A DNA stretch of 64,000 nt from Mycoplasmopsis alligatoris A21JP2 (GCF_000178375.1 NZ_ADNC01000027.1:124001-188000); one strand, 5' to 3'; positions 10,010-20,159 are shown, numbered from the stretch's first letter. The notes: generated by a model from the sequence alone, not told the origin. Program-made: numbers and translations.

Positions 10010-10401
10010 AATTTATGCTCCTTTTATGTTTTTGTAATAACTATATTAGCAAAAGTTTTTTGACTTTGATAAAAGAGATATTTTTTGCTGGATGTGGAAA
10101 TTCCACAATCAAAAAAAGAGGTTAAAATATGGAAATTTTATTAAATTGTAAAAAACACCAAAAAGTTTATTTTTATTACTTATTCGATAAAAATATTATG
10201 TTTTTACTTTAAAAGTTTCATAAAAAAATGAATATGGAAATTTTTTGTTTTTTAAGTAAAAAAACATAAATTTTGTACAAAAAGATTGATTTCTTATAAT
10301 TTAACTAGTGAATTTAAGCTTTTTACTTAATTCACATAAAAATTATGGAAACGCTATTTCATTTCCATAATTTTTTATTATTTATTTTTTTTGAAAAATT
10401 T
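10010..10401. other. Intergenic region upstream of nrdF
   Basis: No gene was found in these roughly 390 bases. The stretch must hold the nrdF promoter on the minus strand; TAATAT preceded by TG on that strand near 10043-10051 is a weak candidate -10. A 15-nt palindrome, TGTGGAAATTCCACA at 10093-10107, and two exact copies of ATATGGAAATTTT (10127-10139 and 10232-10244) stand out and could be control sites. Two hairpins lie at the far end: GTGAATT with AATTCAC around 10308-10334, and the terminator at 10341. Confidence 0.5.
10341..10377. terminator. Bidirectional hairpin after the 10402 gene
   Basis: An 11-bp perfect stem (AATTATGGAAA with TTTCCATAATT) encloses a 10-nt loop and is flanked by T runs on both strands. 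It probably ends transcription of the minus-strand gene at 10402-10980. Confidence 0.7.
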
Positions 10402-10980
10402 CTATGTTTTTTTGTTATAGGCCTTAATTATTTCATCTAAATAAGGATATTTATGCCCTTCAATTTCGATTGTTTCATATCTATCAAAATTTATATAATC
10501 AATTTCTTTTAAATAATTATTTACTACATCATCAAGCAAAATTCAAAACTCAGGTTTTTTGTTATAGATTGAATCTACAACATAACCTATTGAAATTGAT
10601 TTATCTTTAATAAAATAATCAAATCTAACAGGTTCATTGGTTAACATAGTATATAATTTTTTCTTATTTACTTTTTTGTATGTTTCATCGTTTGTTGGTA
10701 CCAAAATTTGAATTATCACTTTTTCATTATTGTACTTAAAATAAGGTAAATAAGTACCATCATTAAGGTAATTAGAGTAGAAAAAATTATTTGGATATTC
10801 AGCTTTAAAGCGAATGAAATCATTAAATTTTAATGCTATTTTTAAACTTTCATTTGTTGAAATATTTTTATTTGTAACTGTATCACTTAGTCCTTGCCCG
10901 CTAAGTGAATAGATTGTGTAATTTTCTTTTGCAAGCTTGTCAAAAGCTAAAATGGCTTGGTTATTTATCTTGTTTAACAT
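10402..10980 (-). CDS. Unidentified protein, 192 aa
   Basis: The frame from ATG at 10980 ends at TAG 10402-10404 when a TGA near 10540 is read as Trp. It has no signal peptide and no clear membrane segment; the sequence is a mixed alpha/beta pattern with many aromatic residues (FFYSNYLNDGTYLPYF, RFDYFIKDKSISIGY). No motif is recognised. There is no ribosome binding site; instead TATAAT lies 6 nt before the ATG on the minus strand, so the message is probably leaderless. It is a single-gene unit between P80 (divergent) and nrdF. Confidence 0.8.
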
Positions 10981-10986
10981 GAAATA

Positions 10987-10992
10987 ATTATA
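10987..10992 (-). promoter_or_regulatory. Leaderless promoter -10 of the 10980 gene
   Basis: TATAAT on the minus strand ends 6 nt before the ATG, placing the expected transcription start at or within a base of the start codon. No Shine-Dalgarno sequence is present. Confidence 0.55.
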
Positions 10993-11072
10993 ATTTAAAC
11001 TTATTAAGATATAAAAAATAATGCTTTATAATACATATTAATTAAAATACTAATTTAAAATAAAGGAACAAG

Positions 11073-13232
11073 ATGGCAAAAGAACGTAAATCATTTTTTG
11101 AAAAATTGACTGAAATGAATGCCTCGCATGAGGAAAGTAAAAAGCCGATTAGTCATAAAAAGAAAAGAAATATCAAGGTTTGAGTAACTTTAGGAGCACT
11201 TGCATTAGTAGTTACTTCAGCTATAACAATACCTCTTGTAATTAACACAGTAAAAGTAAATTACAAAGACCCAAGAGATGCTAGCGACCAAATAATCGAA
11301 TTTGTTGATGATAAGGGTGAAAAAGTTTCAATCAGTGTTGAAGAATTAACTAATTCATTAAAAACTGAAGACTTAAAGATTAAAGAAAAGAATGAAGAGC
11401 TTTACAAAAAAGTTATTTTTTATCTTTATGAAGCTGAACAAAAAGCATCTGCAAAATTCCAAACATTTTGAAACTTTTCTAGACAAATTGGAGAAGCAGA
11501 AAATAATAATATTGCTTTAAAAACAATTGACGAAGTAAGAAAACTACAAAAAGACAAAGTAAACGATTTAAAAAGAACTACACAAAATAACTATGGTTTT
11601 GAAAATTGAGAAAAACAATTTAAAACACTTTTAGCAGGTGAAGAGTATGGTAAAAGTTCAACTGAAGAACAAGCAATTGAATTTTTAGTGTTTAAAGACA
11701 TTCAAAGTGATGCTTTAAGATCATTCCAATTAGAAAACTCAAAAGACTCATTGTTTAAAACTAAAAAAGATATAAACAGAGTCGCTTCATCAGATATTTT
11801 TGAATTAGACAAAGACGGAAATAAAGTTTTAGATGCAAATGAACAACCAATCATTTTAGTTAAAAAAGGTGAAAAAGTATTTAAAGAATTTATAAAAGAT
11901 AAAAACTATTTTGAAGTTGCTAATTCTGAATCAATTATTACTTTAAAAACTAAAAGTTTTAATCCTCAAAAATGAAGTGTTGACACTTTTATTGATGAAT
12001 TCTTAAAAACAAACACACCATATGTAACAAGTATGTTTACAATTCCAGGTACTCCTCCTACTTTACTTAGTTCACCTTGAACTGTAGATAAAGATAAATT
12101 TACTAATTTTGCTTTATACTCAATTATTGACAATAAAGTCGTTTTAAATGGTTCACTTGTTTCTAAATTCAAAAACATTGAAGATTATGTTTTAGACGCA
12201 AATGATCAGAAAAATAAGGATAAAGCTATTTTTGAAAACTACTTACAAACATTATCTACTGATCCAGATGAATTAAAGAAAAACTTAGGATCGACTGGAG
12301 TAACAAGTTTAACCGGATTATTTAAAAATGATAATGTTTCACTTTCAATGTCGATTGTTTCTGATTTGTTTGAAGCAAATTCACATAAATTGCCTGAAGT
12401 TAATTTAGAGGACTTATTTAAAATTAGTTTTGTTGGAGAAACTAAAACAGCTGTAGATAAATTAGATAAAGAAATAAAATCTTTAGAAGAAAAGTTAAAA
12501 ACTACACCAACTGACTCTAAATCACTAAATGAATTAGCTGATAAAACAACTGAATTAAACAGAATTATTAAAACTCATTTATCACAAATGAAACCTGACG
12601 AATTTAACTTAACCATAGGCGAAAACTACAGAAAATTATTTGTAAAAAATGTTAATAACCAAAACTTATTATCTTTTGCTTATAATGTTACAGGTGCTAA
12701 TGGAATAAAAGCAGTTATTTCACAAGCTGGAATTACTTTATTAAGCAATAGAAAAGTTGATTCAAAAGAAAAATTCTTAAAATTATTAAAAGCTGATTTA
12801 ATCAACTTGTCACAAGGAAAACCTGATTACTTTAAAACTTTAAATATTTTAAATGCATCACTATCAAATAGAAACTCAATAATAGAATTAACTTTAAAAG
12901 ATAAATCATTCCAAGAATATTTAAAATCACAAGTTAATATTTACGCTGAAGAAAAAGGAGCAAACTACACAGACGCTGACATTGTTGAATTAACAAATTC
13001 AGCAGTGTCAATTCAAGCTGGTGAGCTAAAAATGGCTTCATACAACGCTTTAGAAAAAGCACAAAATTGAATTAAAGGTTTAATTAATACAAAAACTTCA
13101 TATAATTTTGCATTTAAAGATGGTCAATTCTATATTGACTATAATAAATCAAAAGGAACAACAGCCCTTTCTGCAAGGCCAGCAAAAGATGAAATTTTAG
13201 ATAGAATTCTAAAAGAGTTCAAATTAAAATAG
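11073..13232 (+). CDS. P80-like membrane protein of the HinT-associated complex
   Basis: The 719-residue protein has a charged N-terminus of about 45 residues, one membrane segment (VWVTLGALALVVTSAITIPLVI is the hydrophobic part, residues about 42-62) and a long outward helical domain. It lacks a lipobox. Its size, topology and position directly before a lipoprotein and a histidine-triad protein match the P80-P60-HinT locus known from Mycoplasma hominis, where the two membrane proteins form a complex that binds the HinT protein. The assignment rests on gene order and architecture; the sequence has no catalytic motif I can name. AAGGAAC precedes the ATG. Confidence 0.82.
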
Positions 13233-13240
13233 GAGACAAA

Positions 13241-14482
13241 ATGAAAAGAAAAAAATTATTTTTATCAGCTATTAGTGCTGCATTTATTGCTCCTTCAGTT
13301 TTAGCTGTTTCTTGTGGAAGAAATGAAGATTCTGCAGAATTAATTAAACAAAATGACTTGTTCAAAAGTGGAAAAGCAAAAACAGTTGCTAATAAAATTT
13401 GAGTTGAACAAGTACTTAAAAAACTTTATAATGTAACAGATAAAAGTTTACAAGAAGAGTTTGCAAATAAGAATTCACAATATTATAAAGATGCATTATC
13501 AGCTTTTAATACTTTTTCCGAATTTAGTTTGGCTACAGATGAATTGTTTTATTTAAAACAATTATCTGACTGATCAAGTAAAGGTATTTTTACAAAATCA
13601 GAAGTTGCTAATTTAGCATCAATTACTAAACAAGCACCAAATGAAAGTCAATTTAATATTATTTTTAAAAATCAATCAACAGATTTATCGTTTGATATAA
13701 ATAAATTATTATTAGTTAATAAGTATTTTGAAGTTAAAGATGAATCATTACTATTAAAAATGCATGATGATTTTGCTAAAAATAAACCTAATTATGATGT
13801 AAATCAGTACAATTTGTTAGCTTATGCTTTATCAAAAAATTATGTACAAAAATGAGAATATGTTTCTAAAGACATAACTGATTTATTTTCAGAAAAAAAT
13901 AAAACAATTTCAAGCATTGAAGATTATTCAAAATTATTATCTTCAACATATGATCAAGCAGTTGTAGCGCACAAAAATTTACTTTTTAGTGATAATTCAG
14001 CAATTGAAGCTAAATTAGGTGGATACAAAGGACTTACACCTGATTCAATTAGTAAATATGGTTTAGAAATGGATACTGATAAATTAAAACTTGCTACTAA
14101 GGAAGCTTTATACGGGTTCTTTTCAAATAGTGAAGATAAAAGCTTAATTCATTTAAAAAATGGAACTAACGAATTATCAAGACCAATTCCTCTATATAAT
14201 GCTAAAACAAATGAACTTTCAGTTACTTATTTAAACTTAATTTTACCAATAGGAAAAAAAGTTGAAACTAAAGATAAAGATGGCAAAGCAATTACAAGTA
14301 CAGTATTATCTTTTGACAATACTATCTATGCAAAAAATTTAAGTAGACTAGCGTATTTATTTATGTTAAGTGACAAAACTCTCTATGATACAGCTAAATC
14401 AGGATTTTTAAAACTTGGTTATAAATTAAAAGTAACTGATCCAGTAATTTTAGAAGAACTTAAAGGATCAGAACTATTATAA
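13241..14482 (+). CDS. P60-like lipoprotein of the HinT-associated complex
   Basis: The 413-aa protein has a signal peptide with lipobox LAVSC (Cys about residue 26), followed by a polar, mostly helical outer domain. A GGAG lies 8 nt before ATG, and the start is only 8 nt after the P80 stop. Its stop overlaps the hinT start in TAATG. This tight coupling supports a membrane complex of P80, P60 and HinT as in M. hominis. How an inside HIT enzyme contacts a surface complex is unclear; P80's cytoplasmic N-terminus is the obvious contact. Confidence 0.82.
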
Positions 14483-14802
14483 TGTCAGATAACGTTTTTG
14501 CTAAAATCATAAAAAGAGAATTACCTGCTAAAATAATTTATGAAGATGATAAAGTTATTGCGTTTATGGATGCTTTTCCAGAACAAGAAGGTCATTTTCT
14601 TGTAGTTCCTAAGCAAGAAGCAGAAAATATGATGAAAAATTCTGACGATGTTATTATTTACGCTTTCCAAAAAGCCCGTGAACTAGCCAAAAGAGAAGTT
14701 TTAGATAAAGGAATTCCTGCTTTTAAACTTGTAATAAATAATGGTTATGAAGCCGGACAAAGAGTTTTTCAAACTCATATTCACATTATTCCTTATAAAT
14801 AA
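14482..14802 (+). CDS. hinT: Histidine-triad (HIT) family protein
   Basis: The 106-residue protein belongs to the Hint branch, which hydrolyses nucleoside phosphoramidates. FAKIIKRELPAKIIYEDD, the AFMDAFPEQEGHFLVVPK segment and AGQRVFQTHIHIIPYK are the family blocks. In the His-x-His-x-His signature the first His is Gln (QTHIH), while the expected nucleophile (middle His, residue 100) and the third His remain. It stops right after the triad, lacking part of the usual C-terminal tail. It is the last gene of the P80-P60-hinT operon. Confidence 0.93.
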   Translation: MSDNVFAKIIKRELPAKIIYEDDKVIAFMDAFPEQEGHFLVVPKQEAENMMKNSDDVIIYAFQKARELAKREVLDKGIPAFKLVINNGYEAGQRVFQTHIHIIPYK

Positions 14803-14805
14803 TTT

Positions 14806-14829
14806 AAAGACCTAAATGGTCTTTTTTTA
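14806..14829 (+). terminator. Terminator of P80-P60-hinT
   Basis: AGACC and GGTCT form a stem with loop TAAAT, followed by a T run. Confidence 0.85.
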
Positions 14830-14831
14830 TA

Positions 14832-14857
14832 TAAAAAATGCCCTTATAGGGCATTAA
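14832..14857 (-). terminator. Terminator of trxA
   Basis: AATGCCC and GGGCATT form a stem with a short TTATA loop, with a T run on the minus strand, 15 nt past the trxA stop. Confidence 0.8.
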
Positions 14858-14869
14858 TAAAGTCTAAAA

Positions 14870-15166
14870 TTATTTTAATTCGCTTAATAATTGTTCGTAT
14901 GGACGGTATCCAGCAAAATGTTTTACTACTTGACCATCTTTGTAGATAAATGTAGCAGGGATTGAAGAAACTCCCATTTCTGTAGCAAAAGCTTTGTCTT
15001 CGTCAATGTTTACTCTGTATACATCAACACCATCTTTTGAACTCACATCTTCTAATGAAGATTTATACATACGGCAAGGTCCACATCATGAAGCATAAAA
15101 TACTAATAATTTTGTTCCTGATTCTAACCCTTTTCCTAGACTTTCTTTTTTAACTTCGTGTAACAT
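14870..15166 (-). CDS. trxA: Thioredoxin
   Basis: The 98-aa protein reduces protein disulphides, and probably serves the Cys pairs of NrdE. The active site is WCGPC at about residues 27-31, with the Trp coded by TGA, and the cis-Pro loop is SIPATFIYKDG. DEDKAFATEMGV is the expected helix before it. The N-terminus from ATG 15166 (MLHEVKKESL) is shorter than in E. coli thioredoxin. AAGGAG precedes the ATG. Single-gene unit. Confidence 0.95.
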
Positions 15167-15347
15167 ATTTTCTCCTTTGTTATGTAATAAGTATACCAAA
15201 AAATGTAAAAAAAGAACTTTTTTTATTAAAAAATTAACTTTTTACTTTTTTAGTGCATTTTTAGAGTTTTTTTATAAAACTATAATAATTATATAAATTT
15301 CTTTAAAAAATTAAAGACATAATCAAAATTAATTATGCTTTTAATTT

Positions 15348-15761
15348 TTATTTAAATGTATATTTGTTTGCAGTACGTAAATAAATTAAAGATTGGATTG
15401 CAACTAATGAGCCAGTTACTATAGTAAAAATAATTCAAAAACTAAATATTATGTCAAACATTATATATGGATTAACGCTTAAACTAAAAGCCATTATTGT
15501 TAAGATTACTATCAATGATAAGAATATCGACAAAATAATTATTACAAACTGAGACAATTTAATTCATCTCGATGAATAACTTCTGTTTGATAAAAAATAA
15601 TAATGAATATAAAAAGCAAATATCAATATTCATAAAATTGCATTTAATTGAATCATAAAAATATTGAAATTAATTTTTGCAAAAATGGAAAGAGTAACTG
15701 ATACAACAAGAAATAAGTAAATAAAAATAGTTGGTATTAAGAATTTTTTATTTGTTTGCAT
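15348..15761 (-). CDS. Small membrane protein, 137 aa, unidentified
   Basis: The protein is nearly all hydrophobic, with about four membrane segments starting directly at the N-terminus (FLIPTIFIYLFLVVSVTL). A short charged loop (LSNRSYSSRW) lies in the middle, and the C-terminus is basic (LRTANKYTFK). No family is recognised. The ATG lies inside the end of the upstream gene (14-nt overlap), so both are translated from one message. It belongs to the left block of the divergent membrane-protein cluster at 15348-18471. Confidence 0.75.
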
Positions 15762-16830
15762 AAGACCTCTTTGCTAGCTCCAAAAGAATTAACGATTTGT
15801 GATCTACATATCCATTTTCTTGTGTCATTTGTTTGTCAAAATTATTTATACAGTTTAATATTCATTTATTTTTACAATTACTTAAAATTTTATTTTTGTA
15901 ATCGTTTAAAAGATCTTTATCAATTTTAATTCTTAATCTTTCATCGGTGTACTCAAGAAATATTATTTTTTTTGTTTCCATTTCAAAAAGTCATGAAATA
16001 TTTCCAGAAACACTATTTATATCATTTAAAAATTTATTAAATTCGGCATTGTTTCTTAAGTGAGATAGAGTTTTATAAACTCATAAATTAGCTTCGTTAT
16101 CTGGCTTATGTGTTTCTAAATAAGTACTTAAAACTAACAATTGTTCTTGATTTGTAATTGAAAATTCTTGAGCATCCTTTTGGAAAATCTTTTTAAAAGA
16201 ACGGCTAATCAATAAGTATTTAATTGCGTTTTCACACTTCTTATTTGTTAAAAAATGATTTTTACTCAATCAAAATTCAATATCATCAAAATCATTTTGT
16301 ACTGATAAATTATTTTTATTGAACTTGTTTAATGTTGTTATTAAATGATTATTCAGTTTAGAAATTTCACTTTTTTGATCGAAATGTTTTATTACTTTTA
16401 ACTCGTTACTTGCTATATTTTTTAATTCAAGCAATCTTGTTATTTGATTTACTTCATATTTTTTAAACGTTAAGTAATAATGAATTTTTAAATTTTTTAA
16501 GGCTCGATATTTGTTGAATTGTAAATTGTTTAATATCATTAATCTATTTATTGAATAAACAAAAGGATAAATAAGTAACACTCCCAACGAACACGAAACA
16601 ATAAAAACAGTAATCTTAGTCTTAACTGTAAAAAGCTCTTCTGAGTTGCTAAAATTTTGTGCAGCAGCCACAATTAACAAGAAAATTATAAAGCCCAATG
16701 GTATTAAAACTATGAACCATATAAAAATTATTCCGTAAAATAGTATTCTATTTTTTTGTGATAATTTTTCTAAAACTTCAAAGTAATCATGTAAGCTTCT
16801 GCTGTTATTTAAAGCTTTTTTTGTTTTCAT
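15748..16830 (-). CDS. Membrane protein with long cytoplasmic domain, 360 aa
   Basis: The frame is single and continuous from ATG 16830 to TAA 15748 when the TGA at 16270-16272 is Trp; read as a stop it would falsely split in two. The protein has two strong membrane segments at about residues 30-55 and 70-95, then some 265 mostly helical, charged residues that would lie in the cytoplasm. No motif was recognised. AAGG lies 5 nt before the ATG. Its architecture resembles the proteins encoded divergently from 17098, which suggests a common function or membrane assembly. Confidence 0.78.
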
Positions 16831-17085
16831 TTTAACCTTACTTTCTTAGGAAAAAACAAAAATGGTTAATTCCTTATTTTTATTATATTAAGAATGAATA
16901 TATTTTTATAAATTAATAATTTATGTTGAAAATACTTATTTTAATTAGTAATTTTTTTAGTTTTTATGTTAATTTCTAAATTCCTATTTGTTTTTGACTA
17001 TTTTTTAACTTAAAACAAGGTAAAATGAATTTATTTTTAAAAAATAAACCTTAAATAATTGGTAAATAATAAATGCTTTTTATAA

Positions 17086-17091
17086 TAAAAT
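17086..17091 (+). promoter_or_regulatory. Leaderless promoter -10 of the 17098 operon
   Basis: TAAAAT ends 6 nt before the ATG. An overlapping TATAAT at 17081-17086 could serve as well, giving a leader of about 5 nt. No ribosome binding site is present. Confidence 0.5.
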
Positions 17092-17097
17092 TATCTT

Positions 17098-17568
17098 ATG
17101 GAAAAAATAATTAATATACTTGAAAAAAGAATAAGTAAAGACAAAATTTTACTTAGAATTTATTCTTTTCTAGATAAATTTATGGGCGCAGCAATTACCA
17201 TATTGAACTTAGTTATAATAGGAATCGCTTGCTATGCTCTACATATTTTAACTGGAATTATTAAGGAATTAAATGATACAAGTTGATATAAAAACGTATC
17301 ACTTTTATTAATCTTAGTTTTAACAATCTTAATAATTTTTCAGTTTTTCTTGACTATATTTCTTGAAATATACAAAAGAAATATGAAAGATACTAGATAT
17401 TTAAGAATTAAAAACTCTATTGAAAACTTATACATTAAATATTCATATGGATACATGAGTGAAAAAGAAATGAAAAAATGTGTAAACAATTTATACAAAA
17501 AATTAAACAAGAAGGAAAAATACGAAATAATGGCAGTTATTAAATCACACTTAAGGAATGAAAAATAA
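17098..17568 (+). CDS. Two-segment membrane protein, 156 aa, unidentified
   Basis: Two membrane segments (about residues 29-52 and 66-90) lie between a basic N-terminal helix and a charged C-terminal domain of about 65 residues (SEKEMKKCVNNLYKKLNKKE). A TGA-coded Trp lies between the membrane segments. The stop overlaps the next start in TAATG. It heads a three-gene operon of two-segment membrane proteins. The layout of N-terminal helix, two membrane passes and C-terminal helices recalls SLATT-type proteins, but no diagnostic motif was seen. Confidence 0.78.
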
Positions 17569-18077
17569 TGAATTTAAAATCAGGTTTCTCACTTTTTCAA
17601 GACTACTATAAAAGCGTTAAAAGAGCTTTAATATTTTATGGTGTGTTTTACTACATTTTAAATTTAATAACAATTGTATCCACCTTGTTTACAGGGATAA
17701 TCGCTTCTGTATTTTTAGCTGGGGCATCAAAATTTTACCCTGAGGGAGTTGAAAATCCATACGTTACTTATTTAAACGATAACAGTAATTATGTAATTTT
17801 GACTTATTTAATAAATGCTGCTTTAGCACTTTTATCAGGAATTATTTCATTCTTTGCCATAAACAAACGTTTTGGTGAAGTAAAAGTTACTTTTGGAAAA
17901 TTAAAAATTGAACACATGTTATACACTTCTGGTGATTTGCACTATAAAGAATTGAATCAAAGAGAAAAAGAATATCGACTATATCGTAGATGTATACAAA
18001 TAGTAAATATTGATAGATATAGAAGTGAAAACATTTTAAACAACAAATTATCATTGGTTGACCAGGATAATGATTAA
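17568..18077 (+). CDS. Two-segment membrane protein, 169 aa, unidentified
   Basis: Two hydrophobic stretches (about residues 20-50 and 80-105) flank a short outer loop (FYPEGVENPYVTYLNDNSNY). A helical charged tail follows (KELNQREKEYRLYRRC). The start overlaps the previous stop, so it is coupled to it. The general plan is the same as for its neighbours at 17098 and 18091. Function unknown. Confidence 0.78.
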   Translation: MNLKSGFSLFQDYYKSVKRALIFYGVFYYILNLITIVSTLFTGIIASVFLAGASKFYPEGVENPYVTYLNDNSNYVILTYLINAALALLSGIISFFAINKRFGEVKVTFGKLKIEHMLYTSGDLHYKELNQREKEYRLYRRCIQIVNIDRYRSENILNNKLSLVDQDND

Positions 18078-18090
18078 AAAGGAACATACA

Positions 18091-18471
18091 ATGCATAAAA
18101 ACTTAAATGACCTTGAAAAAGCAGCAAACGAAATTTATTTAAATGCTAATAAAAAATATAAAAGAGTTAGATATACTTTTGTTTCACTATCACTTTTATC
18201 GTTAATTATTTCAGCACTAAGTATAATTTTGAACTTGTTTGCAATTAGATTCAATATTTATCCAGTTCAATTAATGGCTTTATTTGTTGCCATAGCTGTT
18301 ATAACTGTAGTAGTTACTTTTATAGTTTCTATTCAATCATTTTTTAATATTTCAAATGAAAAAAGTAAACTAGAATTAGAAATTTCAAAAAATGAAGAAA
18401 CAATCCACATTATTAAATCCGAACATGAATTATCAAAAGAAGAATTTGATGAAAGAGTAGATAGAATATAA
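18091..18471 (+). CDS. SLATT/DUF4231-like two-segment membrane protein, 126 aa
   Basis: A helix at residues 3-28 (NDLEKAANEIYLNANKKY) precedes two membrane segments (about 30-53 and 58-85) and a C-terminal coiled-coil-like helix rich in Glu and Lys. This plan is close to SLATT/DUF4231 proteins, which are two-pass effectors in some nucleotide-signalling conflict systems; the likeness is in architecture, not in a proven motif. The start was placed at ATG 18091 because AAAAAGGAAC lies 6-10 nt before it; upstream in-frame starts lack a site and overlap the previous gene. Last gene of the operon. Confidence 0.72.
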   Translation: MHKNLNDLEKAANEIYLNANKKYKRVRYTFVSLSLLSLIISALSIILNLFAIRFNIYPVQLMALFVAIAVITVVVTFIVSIQSFFNISNEKSKLELEISKNEETIHIIKSEHELSKEEFDERVDRI

Positions 18472-18517
18472 AAAAATACTTATTAGCCTTGTTTATAGAC
18501 TAGTAAGTATTTTTTTA
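18471..18517. terminator. Shared terminator between the 17098 operon and ffh
   Basis: ATACTTATTAG (18476-18486) pairs with CTAGTAAGTAT (18500-18510) with one wobble pair. A/T runs on both sides make it work in both directions for the convergent genes. Confidence 0.85.
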
Positions 18518-18519
18518 TA

Positions 18520-19866
18520 TTAGAATAATCCGCCAAATCCTGAACCAAATCCACCGTTTTTCATTTTACTTGACATTTCATTCATTCTTTTTGACATCAT
18601 TTCAAACTCTGTGATTAATTTGTTGTACTCTTGAGCACTTCTTCCGCTACCTTTGATAATTCTATTTTTTCTAGATGCATGTTTAAGAAGTTTTGGATTT
18701 TTTCTTTCTTCTTTTGTCATTGAAGAAATTAAAATTTCAAACAATCTCATTTTTTCTTCAGCTTTATCAATTTGATCATCATTAATTTTGTTTGCCAAAC
18801 CGCCAGGCATCATTTTTAAAATTTTTGAGAATTTACCTAACTTTTTAATTTGCTTTAATTGCTCCATTAAATCGTCAATTGTAAAGTTACCTGAAAACAT
18901 TTTGTTAATCATTTTTCCGGCTTGTTTTTCATCGATTACATCACCAGCTTTTTCAATAAGTGATAAAACATCACCCATTCCTAAAATTCTATCAGCCATA
19001 CGATCTGGATAAAATAAATCAAGATTTGAAACTTTTTCTCCTGTACCAATAAATCTGATTGGTAAGTTTAAAACTTGTCTAATAGATAAAGCAGCTCCAC
19101 CTCTAGCATCCGAATCTAATTTGGTTATAATGCTTCCGGTTAATTTTAATCTATCATGGAATGTTTGAGCAACGTTAATAATATCTTGTCCACTTAATGC
19201 ATCAGCAACAAATAAAATTTCATCTGGTTTTGCTATTTTTTTAATGTTTTCTAATTCAACAACTAAATTTTCATCAATTGCTAAACGACCAGCTGTATCG
19301 ATAATAACTAAATCATTTTTGTTTTCATGAGCCTTTTTAAGCCCATTTGTTACTATGTTTTCGGCACTATTTTTAACACCTTCTTCATAATAGTCTACTT
19401 GAATTGATTTAGCAAGTGTTACTAATTGATCTACAGCAGCTGGACGATAAATGTCTGCAGCAACCACTAAAGGTTTTTCAATAGCATGTTTCTTTCTAAA
19501 GTAGTATGAAAGTTTTGTTGTTGCTGTTGTTTTTCCTGAACCTTGCAACCCTATCATCATTATTACATACGGTTTTTTTTCAATTTTAAGCTCAACTACT
19601 TTGTTTCCTAAAACTCTAATAAGTTCTTCATGAACTATTTTAATAAATTGTTGTGATGGATTTAATTTTCCGATTAATTCTGCCTCAAGAGCTTTAGTTT
19701 TAACGTTACTAATAAAGTCTTTAACTACTTTTAAATTAACGTCAGCTTCTAAAAGTGACATTTTAATTTCACGAATAACTTCAACTAAATCTTCCTCTTT
19801 AAGGACTGTTTTTTTTGACATTTTTGATAATGCCTTACTCATTCTTTTTTCTAACAAATTTAACAT
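18520..19866 (-). CDS. ffh: Signal recognition particle protein Ffh
   Basis: The 448-residue GTPase binds signal peptides and SRP RNA and targets ribosomes to the membrane. The N domain is followed by the G domain with G1 IGLQGSGKTT, DTAGR, and TKLDSDARGG, and the methionine-rich M domain with RIIKGSGR, where SRP RNA binds. The tail is Gly/Phe-rich (GGFGSGFGGLF). The start was placed at ATG 19866 (MLNLLEKRM), which is the usual N-terminus of the family, rather than the in-frame TTG at 19881. TATAAT lies 6 nt before this ATG and there is no ribosome binding site. Confidence 0.97.
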   Translation of the reverse strand: MLNLLEKRMSKALSKMSKKTVLKEEDLVEVIREIKMSLLEADVNLKVVKDFISNVKTKALEAELIGKLNPSQQFIKIVHEELIRVLGNKVVELKIEKKPYVIMMIGLQGSGKTTATTKLSYYFRKKHAIEKPLVVAADIYRPAAVDQLVTLAKSIQVDYYEEGVKNSAENIVTNGLKKAHENKNDLVIIDTAGRLAIDENLVVELENIKKIAKPDEILFVADALSGQDIINVAQTFHDRLKLTGSIITKLDSDARGGAALSIRQVLNLPIRFIGTGEKVSNLDLFYPDRMADRILGMGDVLSLIEKAGDVIDEKQAGKMINKMFSGNFTIDDLMEQLKQIKKLGKFSKILKMMPGGLANKINDDQIDKAEEKMRLFEILISSMTKEERKNPKLLKHASRKNRIIKGSGRSAQEYNKLITEFEMMSKRMNEMSSKMKNGGFGSGFGGLF

Positions 19867-19872
19867 GTTTAT

Positions 19873-19878
19873 ATTATA
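19873..19878 (-). promoter_or_regulatory. Leaderless promoter -10 of ffh
   Basis: TATAAT on the minus strand ends 6 nt before the ffh ATG, so transcription should start at the start codon. Confidence 0.55.
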
Positions 19879-19928
19879 CAAATATCGGTTATAAAACCTT
19901 GAAAAAAAGCTCCGTAGAGCTTCAAATA

Positions 19929-20159
19929 TTATTTTTTGACAAGATCAATAAGATTTTTCATTTCAGTTTTTGATAAGGTTATACCTTTTCCCATTTTTGA
20001 GTGATCTTCGTTTCAATCACGAATATCATATTTAGGTTCTAATCCATTTCAACTTACTAAGTTAATTTCTTTTGTTCAACCTTTAATAGGTTCTGAAATT
20101 TTTCCTAAGGTTTCTACAATTTCATATTTGATTTCTGGAATATTGTTCTTTTTTGGCAT
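19929..20159 (-). CDS. YdbC/PC4-like single-stranded nucleic acid binding protein
   Basis: The 76-residue protein matches the bacterial YdbC family of the PC4/Sub1 fold: EIKYEIVETLGKIS, GWTKEINLVSWNG, PKYDIRDWNEDHSKMGKG and a final helix ITLSKTEMKNL. Such proteins bind single-stranded DNA or RNA as dimers. Three Trp are TGA-coded. Two ATG codons in tandem (20162 and 20159) follow GGAG; the second has the better spacing and was chosen. Single-gene unit between ffh and the small 20300 gene. Confidence 0.85.

Noticed and set aside
16081-16269. Apparent separate gene starting at TTG
   Set aside because: The TGA before it is Trp in this code, so it is the second half of the 15748-16830 gene.
18058-18090. 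Earlier start (TTG 18058 or ATG 18070) for the SLATT-like protein
   Set aside because: Both overlap the previous gene and lack a binding site, while ATG 18091 has AAAAAGGAAC at a good distance.
19864-19881. TTG 19881 as start of ffh
   Set aside because: It lies upstream of the predicted transcription start and within the -10 region. MLNLLEKRM is the usual start.
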